Under the pieces are notes generated by a model that worked only from the letters and a program-made list of their open reading frames with translations, did not search any database and was not told the DNA's origin. Below, piece after piece: positions 57,001 through 64,000 of a DNA stretch of 64,000 nt. The position numbers and the translations under genes were made by a program. How positions within the stretch are numbered: the first letter of the stretch is position 1; the number at the start of each line of letters is the position of its first letter. Source of the stretch: Mytilus edulis. Lineage: Eukaryota; Mollusca; Bivalvia; Mytilida; Mytilidae. The stretch covers positions 51,482,830 through 51,546,829 of the forward strand of contig NC_092344.1 of the NCBI RefSeq assembly GCF_963676685.1. The letters are read 5' to 3'.

Positions 57001-58260
57001 ACCAAATATTATCCCTAATTGGAAAAATAACAATAATGAAAACACTTTGATATCAAAATAAAATCATTTACTCCTATCAATACCTAGCTGATATAATACA
57101 AAGTTTTAACACTTTACAAAAATATTTTGGATATAAACTGGTATAATAAGCCATACACTTTATTCTATTCACAATGTAGATTAGATTTCAAGATGTTAAA
57201 CGTTTACAACTACACAAAAAGTTTTAAATTAACATTGACGTGAAAATTCATAGAAACAATAAAAAACTTAGTTTGCAAAACATGTTATTGGTTTTCTCTT
57301 CCTTAGTACATCCCAATATACCATACAATCTTCCCCGACATGCAAATAATCCGATATCCGGAGCTCAAAAGTGCAATTAAAAAATGTGAAGGAAATCTAA
57401 AAAACAATTAACATCCCAGCATTGAAATACAGGTTTATTCAGGATGTCCTCTTTAGTAACTTTTGTTGAGAGATGACCTCCAAAAAGTGCCGACAGTCTT
57501 ACGATCTGATAAACACAAAAACATGAATATAAATAGATAATATATAGATTAGCAAATGCAATTGTTTAATGACAGTAAATAGAAAATAGCTTTGTTTAAA
57601 GCACTTAATTCTGAATTTCCTATATCATTTGAATAGATATTCAGTATGCAGTTGAAGAATCAGAAGCTATATGTTGTGTAATTTTTTTTATTAGTAACAA
57701 CTAAATGCTTGTACAAAATTTGGAGATATCAATACACATTACAAAAGATTCGTTATTATTCATATATGAATTAGTTTAATTAGGTTGTTGGGTAGGAGGT
57801 ACTAACACTTTTGAACACTTTTGAATACTTTTAAAGGATAAGTTAACATTTATGTGACGTATAAAATTTTCTGACGTCAGACACTCAATAAATGTGTTCG
57901 TAGATAGTAGATGTTTTTGTGTTCTGTTAAATTGTTCCTTTTAAAATTGTTAAACGATGATGATTGATGTACCAATATTTTGACTATTATATTTATTGTG
58001 TCTGTTTATTTAACGCATCAATGTTAAAATATCGGAAATTGATGAGACTGTCATTACAAAAGTGAGAGGGTTAGCGCTATAGAACCAGGTTTAATCCACC
58101 ATTTTCTACATTTGAAAATGCCTGTACCAAGTCAGGAATATGACAGTTCTTGTCCATTCGTTTTTGATGCGTTTTGTTATTTGATTTTGCAATGTGATTA
58201 TGGACTTTCCCAATTGATCTTCCTCTAAGTTCAGTATTTTTGTGATTTTACTTTTTAACA
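57001..58260. other. Mostly right-arm-specific non-coding sequence
   Basis: About 57,001-57,770 has no match in the left arm and no gene. From 58,050 to 58,250 lies a second copy of the GAGAGGGTTAGCGCTATA repeat found at 52,825-53,010 and, inverted, at 26,875-27,050. Confidence 0.5.
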
Positions 58261-60560
58261 TTTATCAGTGGGTATTGTGCTTATCTTTAAAATATGATTG
58301 GACGGACTTTCTTGCCCTTTCTTTAATTGTAATCTTTCAACAACAATTTAAAAAAAACTTTGAAGACCCACTAATTCAGTAAAACTTGTTAATTGTTCCA
58401 ATGGTCTAACAATTTTAAATACGCATAGGTTTCTAACCAATACTGCTGATTTCAATATAATTTTATAATGATACTTCGTTTAACTTGCAATGAGTGTTGT
58501 GTTGTTATATCTTTATTATATCATTAACTTTTATCAGTGGACTGGACTGTCTGTTTGTACAAACAATGCTTATATTAAATACAGGTAAACTAGTTTCCTT
58601 ATTGGCCCTCATCGTAGAAAATCAGAAAAAATGGTTGAATAATAAAAATGCAACCATGTGTTTACCGTTCATTAATATAAAGGTCAAGCATAAGGCTAAA
58701 GTTCAATACAGCTGAGTAAGATAATATAAAAAAAAATGATGAAAAAAACTATTTTAAAGATGTTCAATTTGATTTCATTAAATGATATGTTATTTTGTTT
58801 TTGAAACAAGTTTATATCATTTTGTATTATTTCTTAATGATGAAACCAGTGTGTTCATCAAGGATGGTCTGGAACATATTAAAGTTTTCTTGAACACTTC
58901 TGTAATTTATTTATTTATTTTCAGTCTGAAACTTAATAAACTTTCTAGTGAAATATGAAAGGGCATTAATTTTTTTATGTCATCACAAATTTGTGATATT
59001 TTATTCTCTGTTAAACTATTTTTAATAATGAACCAGATGGAATGGTAGTGATTGATTTAAGCATTAGTCTTGCAGCTCTTTTTTGTGATGATATAATTGC
59101 TAAAAAATAAAGAGTTAAAATGCATTAAAATTGTCCATTTCGTTTTAGCTTACCTGGCCATTGGACAAAGTAAGATATTCCTACTGTATATTTGTATCAA
59201 ACCTATGAGACAAATTCGTGTAGGGTTATTTCCCTGTAATGACGAATCTACCTATTTTTCTTAAATTCCTGCTTTTAACTTTGAAAGCCAAAACATAATA
59301 AACTTGATAAAAAAAAAGAGAGAAACCTCAATCAGCCAAAAGATTCACAAAATGCGATTTACAAATAAGTCAACTTGACTGAAAACGTGGGACAATTCCT
59401 TATTTACTCTTTGGATGTTAAGTTTTCTGCAACTAATTTTTTAAATCTTTAACTCAATTTAAACTTGATTTATTACTCTTTAAAATCCATAGCTAAAAAA
59501 TTATTTCTTATGGTTACTAGTAACTTACACTTAACCGAAATAACATTAACACATTAGGGTCAAATTAAAGTAATACTGTACACTGGATACAACGCCAATT
59601 TTGTATATGCATCCGATTATATGGTTTCAAATAATGGCCACAGTAGTATACTTGTGATCAAATGGCATAAATAGATTGAGAGAAAACAAGTCCGGATAAA
59701 AAAATTAGTAATAAAAAATTAAAACCGAGGGAAACACATCTGCTATAAGTGGAGAAAAAAGAACACCAGGAATACCCATGTGAACGAAAATAAACGCCAA
59801 CATACGAGCTGTTTGATAACAACTGCCATATTCCTGAATGGTCAGGAAATTTTTAGAAAAATGGTGGATTCGAACTTGTTTAATGGCTAGTTTACCCGCC
59901 CACTTAATGACAATGTTAAAAGATTCGCTAAAATGACAACACTACATGGCAGATATACAGAACAAACACACGCAAGAACATTTATCACAATGAAACACAC
60001 AAACAAATAATATAAAAGTCGACACAACATATACAAACCACAGAACAACAACGAACAACAGGAAAACCGAGGTGAACAAAAATAAAAGAACATTTATCAC
60101 AATGAAACACACAAACTAATAATATATTAGTCGACACAACATACAAACCACAGAACAACAACGAACATATTATATCAACGAAAGACACCAAAGAATATCA
60201 CAAACAGTGACGCGCTTACGTAACTTACGTGCAATATAGCACTTTATACAATTATTTTCACAAAACTCGACCAAGCAATTGTTATGATAATGATGGTATC
60301 AAAATGCAATTTTATAATTATTTGAACTCCAAACGATAAGACATTACACAATTATTCAACCAAAACCATAACAGAAATATCAAAAATAAATACTTGAATG
60401 TTGGATGTACAAAATACCAAAAACACGTAATATAGCAATGCAAATTCACACTCGGTATAACAGTCATATTCGGGAATATGACAATGATGGTATTAAAAGG
60501 CAGTTTTATAATTAATTGACAAAAAACGATAGCCATAACACATTATTCAACCGAAGCCAT
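58261..60560. other. Outer right-arm repeats
   Basis: This is the inverted partner of about 18,157-20,290: a dispersed block at 58,260-58,480, AT-rich sequence, the 296-bp-type unit at 59,800-60,180 in shortened form, and the module seen at 1-289. No gene is accepted. Confidence 0.6.
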
Positions 60561-62201
60561 AACAGAAACATCAAAAATAAATAAATGAATGTTGGATGTA
60601 CAAAATACCGAGACGTGTCGTATAGAAATGTATAATGTTGCAATTGCAAAACTTATTTTAACTTTTATCTTTGGAGACGTCTCAATAGTAATTAAAATAA
60701 ATATATAAAAGTCAAGTGCTATATAGTTTATCTCTTCATTTCTTTTATAACGAAATTCGAATAAAAAAAGTTCAGAAAATCCCCTCAAAACAGATTATCT
60801 CCTTACGAATGAACCCCTGAAGTTGCAACACAAGTTTGAATATATACTCTCGGAGTGATCTGACTCATTCAGTCAGCAATAGAACCACACAGATTTTTGT
60901 TTTGTGTTATTTTTCTACTAACCTTATAAAAAAACGTGCTGTATTGACATTTATAGGGATTTTGATACACAGGTTTGTCCAACATCTTGAATATTGTAAT
61001 TCTATGTACGCAAAACTCTTCCTCTGTCCAGATTGTCTTGTATAGGAGAACAACAGGAATTATGACCTGCAAGTAATTATTATTATAATGAATCATTATT
61101 GAAGACAAGCTACTATCAGAATAGTAAGCAACACTCAAAGCTTTACTTTGCTCTAGTCTCTCTCACATCTAATGCATTGCTCTATGTTTAGTAAAGATTC
61201 CTGTTCTCATACTTTCAAAAGTGTAATTCACTTACAGTAACTGTACGACAAAAGTTCGTGAAGCCTCTTTAAAATAGTAGAAGCCGTACTGTTGTATATG
61301 AATTTTATATACAGACGTATTTACACTTTTATTCAAATAATGCTCCCATTACCTAAAATGAAACAAGTTCTTGCAAAATTGGGCATGACAATTAAAACAA
61401 TTTGACCTCATCATTATAGTGATTATTCCTTGACGTCAGAAGGTTATTCGGAGACAAATCTAGATTCATTCGGAAACAAAATACAGCTAAACACCAAAAA
61501 GGATTTTTTTAATTGTTTATCAGAAAATTGTTGTGTTTAAAATTTTCAATTCTCATAAAACACCCATGATTTTAAAATAAATAAATACTGATATTAATAA
61601 ATGACGCTCAATGGGGTTTACATATTTTTGGTATTATAGGTGATATCGTTAGTTATCATTATTGTCCATTAACGTTTACCAAAAAAACATTTTTCCAAGA
61701 AAAGTTTGAGCAGGTTGGGACCAAACTTACAATCATCCTTTGGGTATCTTGTTAAAACGGTTATAAATGATCTTGCCTTCGTACCAATATGGCTGCTTAG
61801 TCTAAAAATAAAACGCTATTTTTTTTTTTTTTAATAAAAATGAGGAGATGTATTATGCTCGCCCATGAGACAACTATCTACTAGATTTCATATGACGTGA
61901 ATGTCTATTATCTTATAAACAGTTACGGATAGAGGAAATGTGACAGTGGAAATAAATAAAGAATGTCAAAATACACTTTCTGTTTAGTAGACCCAAACTT
62001 TTAAATGACTTCTTAATGGAGTTATTGTCCTTTAAGTCAAATGAAGCTTAAAATCAAAAATATAGTTTAATACGTTTTATAAAAGTTACTTGAATAGCTA
62101 AATATTACTATAAAATAAAAACATGAGCTTTAATATAATCAAAATCCTTATAGATGTACTTTAATTGTGTTGTTATCTTTCTAAAATTTTCTAATATGCA
62201 G
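60561..62201. other. No feature recognised
   Basis: AT-rich sequence after the end of the palindrome. Short frames near 60,836-61,138 have no recognisable domain. A weak relative of the small dispersed repeat (GCCCATGAGACAACTATC) is at about 61,860. Confidence 0.5.
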
Positions 62202-62303
62202 TGACCCTACCTACAAGAACTCTCGTAAGGATTTCGACAACTGCACAGCTCAAGTACGAGGGGATAACCGTGATGAAAGAATGTAAACAAACTGCATTGG
62301 AAG
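62202..62303 (+). CDS. Possible internal exon of an unidentified gene
   Basis: An open stretch of 102 bp is framed by a pyrimidine-rich acceptor (TTTTCTAATATGCAG) and a GTAAAT donor. In the phase that fits both borders it reads TLPTRTLVRISTTAQLKYEG followed by ITVMKECKQTALE, which is less AT-rich than its surroundings. Start and end phases are equal, so it could be a cassette exon. No partner exon was found within the window and the family is not recognised, so this is weak. Confidence 0.3.
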
Positions 62304-63019
62304 GTAAATAGTAATAATTGAACAAATTAAATACACCAAATCATTTAAGAACTGCTAAGGGAAAATTTATGGGAACGCTTTGAAAATATGAAAACAAATG
62401 TCATGGTTCTGTCAATACACTTTTTTACGTCTTATAAGTGCACGGTGTAGATTGTATCATTATAAAGATCAGTCGACAATATACTCAAAATATAATAAGC
62501 TTGCGATTAACAATCACTCAATATACTGTTGATTTTCGTTAATACGTTACAGATTTGTAATAAATTTAAAAAAAAAAAACACGTGCAAACAGGACTTAGT
62601 TCAGTATATATGCATGCATTGGTTAAATAATTTTGAGAACATTATAATTACAGGAAACACATTCCGTATGTCTTTATATGAATATGTTTTTTGTTTTTTT
62701 TTTATCTTTTTGGGGGATATTTTGCATATTTTCATGAAAACAGTAATAGATAAATTATAAACAGCATACACAGAATGTCAAATAAGGCAATATAGATGAT
62801 ATTGTTTGTGCAATCCTTATAGGGAAAAAATATATACAATTTTTACAGTATAAAATTATCAATGGAGTAAGATTCCAATTGTACTGAAACCAATAATAAT
62901 GTAAATGCTTACAGAAAAGAAGTTGTGTTGTTTCAATGGCAACAATTTATGAACCATATGAATAAAAGTTAACCCGGGATAAATAATACACTTGGAAATC
63001 CTACATATACACTAAGTAC
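62304..63019. other. No feature recognised
   Basis: AT-rich sequence with A and T runs (62,565-62,580; 62,690-62,705). No gene, repeat or RNA is visible. Confidence 0.5.
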
Positions 63020-64000
63020 GTTTACGAAGCAGGAGATCCTGGAAAACCACAAATCGGTTCTAATCTACTTTGGTGTTAATCCAAAGGATGAAGACCAGCC
63101 AGGATCTTCCATCCTTATATTAGATTCATAAGCTTCTCAAGAATCCTTATAAGGAAAGGTATATTGTAGGTTCTTCCAAGTGTTCCACTAACCCCCTTTC
63201 TAAAGTTCTTACTGCCATACTCACTTCAGTTATAGAAGGACTTTAGAAATATTCCGAAACGGCATATTCAAGAAGTGGTGTTAATCAGATGTGGATACTG
63301 AAAAAATTCAAAAGAGTTATTGGTCAATTTACAATCTCAATCATTAAAACATTGTACCAACATTAAAACCTTTGATTTTTCAACTCTTTATACCACTATT
63401 CCACATACTAAAATTAAAGCTCGACTGAAAGAACTCGTCAGCTTATGTTTCTTTAACTAGTTTCTGCAGGAATTCAGCATACTTTGTGAGAGTCTAGCAA
63501 AAAATACACCAAGGAGGATATCACTGCCATGCTGAACTTTTTAATTGACAACATATTTGTTGCACTTGGAGGTTTGGTCTTCCAAAAGACTATTGGAATC
63601 CCAACGGGTACCAATTGCGCTCCTCTACTTGCAGATTTGTTTTTGTATTCCTATGAAGCAGAATGTATTCTAGGGCTTGTACAGAAAGGGAAAAAGAAAT
63701 AAGCCCAGTCTTTTAATTTCACCTTTCGGTATATTGATGATGTACTGTCTCTATATAATAATAGATTCCGTGATCTCTTACATTTAATATATCCAAGTGA
63801 ACTTCAAATTAAAGATACTACCGACACAGATAAATCTGCTTCATATTTAGACCTTTTTCTCAAAATAACTACTGATAGAAGGTTAAATACCAAAATTTAT
63901 GACAAACGCGATGATTTTAATTTTCCTATAGTCAACTTTCCATTTCTGTATAGCAACATAGCAACAAGTAAGTTGATTTTGTTGAACGAGGAATCCTGCT
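63020..64000 (+). mobile_element. Decayed Penelope-like reverse transcriptase, cut by window end
   Basis: Text recognisable in three frames in order: HKLLKNPYKERYIVGSSKC, NQMWILKKFKRV, IKTFDFSTLYTTIPHTKIK, MLNFLIDNIFVALGGLVFQ, PTGTNCAPLLADLFLYSYEA, FNFTFRYIDDVLSLYNNRF and SASYLDLFLKITTD. Stops and frameshifts separate them (for example after KGKKK near 63,700). It belongs to a different subfamily from the copies at 34.7 and 42.4 kb, with many substitutions and no nested insert. The C-terminus runs past 64,000. Confidence 0.85.

Larger units (their letters stand above)
41508..60560 (-). repeat. Right arm of the giant imperfect palindrome
   Basis: This arm is the inverted partner of 18,157-37,410. 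It lacks the LINE, the hAT-like element and the Polinton of the left side. It has its own additions: a tandem duplication in cwo intron 1 (46,226-47,384) and unmatched sequence at about 57,000-57,770. At the outer end, near 60,545, it preserves the uninterrupted hAT target site. Confidence 0.85.

Noticed and set aside
60836..61138. Overlapping short frames on both strands
   Set aside because: No domain, no splice-site pattern, no repeat of the frame elsewhere.

Overview
The window looks like nuclear DNA of an AT-rich bivalve mollusc, most likely a mytilid mussel. This is inferred from three things: an intron-split animal clockwork-orange-type bHLH-Orange gene present twice, many Penelope-like retroelement (PLE) pieces with a shared 3' tail, and dense small repeats. 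There is no bacterial operon, CRISPR array, rRNA or functional tRNA gene.

Region 1 (1-18,156) holds nested mobile elements. A 16.6-kb Polinton/Maverick (673-17,239) has near-identical terminal inverted repeats of about 490 bp and an exact 6-bp target duplication (AAGATA). It sits inside a non-autonomous hAT-like element (290-18,148) that has its own 8-bp target duplication (GTTTTGGA). That element in turn sits in a small tandem repeat. The Polinton carries intact genes for a DDE integrase, protein-primed DNA polymerase B (with an OTU-like segment at its N-terminus), packaging ATPase, double jelly-roll major capsid protein and a probable penton. About nine further uncharacterised proteins follow, many with membrane segments. 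I find no adenain-type protease. Most gene starts share an A-rich motif of the form TTAAAAATG. The genes are packed, with gaps often below 35 bp and a few overlaps. The left end (1,190-2,940) differs: it has a duplicated upstream segment, a less AT-rich unknown gene and a host retroelement tail.

Region 2 (about 18,157-60,560) is a giant imperfect palindrome with arms of about 19 kb and a centre near 39.4 kb. Each arm carries a six-exon clockwork orange (cwo) homologue, head to head: 33,142 to 24,751 on the minus strand and 45,704 to 55,178 on the plus strand. The right copy reads through 471 codons. The left copy has every exon and splice site, but a single-base nonsense change at codon 395 removes the last 77 residues. 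Both copies keep a CACGTG E-box 75 bp before the ATG and another in intron 1, as expected of a clock-regulated gene. PLE pieces, a tRNA-derived SINE and a PLE-tail-inside-PLE insertion are shared by both arms and so predate the duplication. A truncated LINE is present only in the left arm and a tandem duplication in intron 1 only in the right arm, so both are later. The centre is a stack of smaller inverted repeats. A haplotype misjoin in the assembly is a serious alternative to a real palindrome.

Region 3 (60,560-64,000) is mostly featureless AT-rich DNA. It has one possible isolated exon (62,202-62,303) and a decayed PLE reverse transcriptase that runs off the window end.
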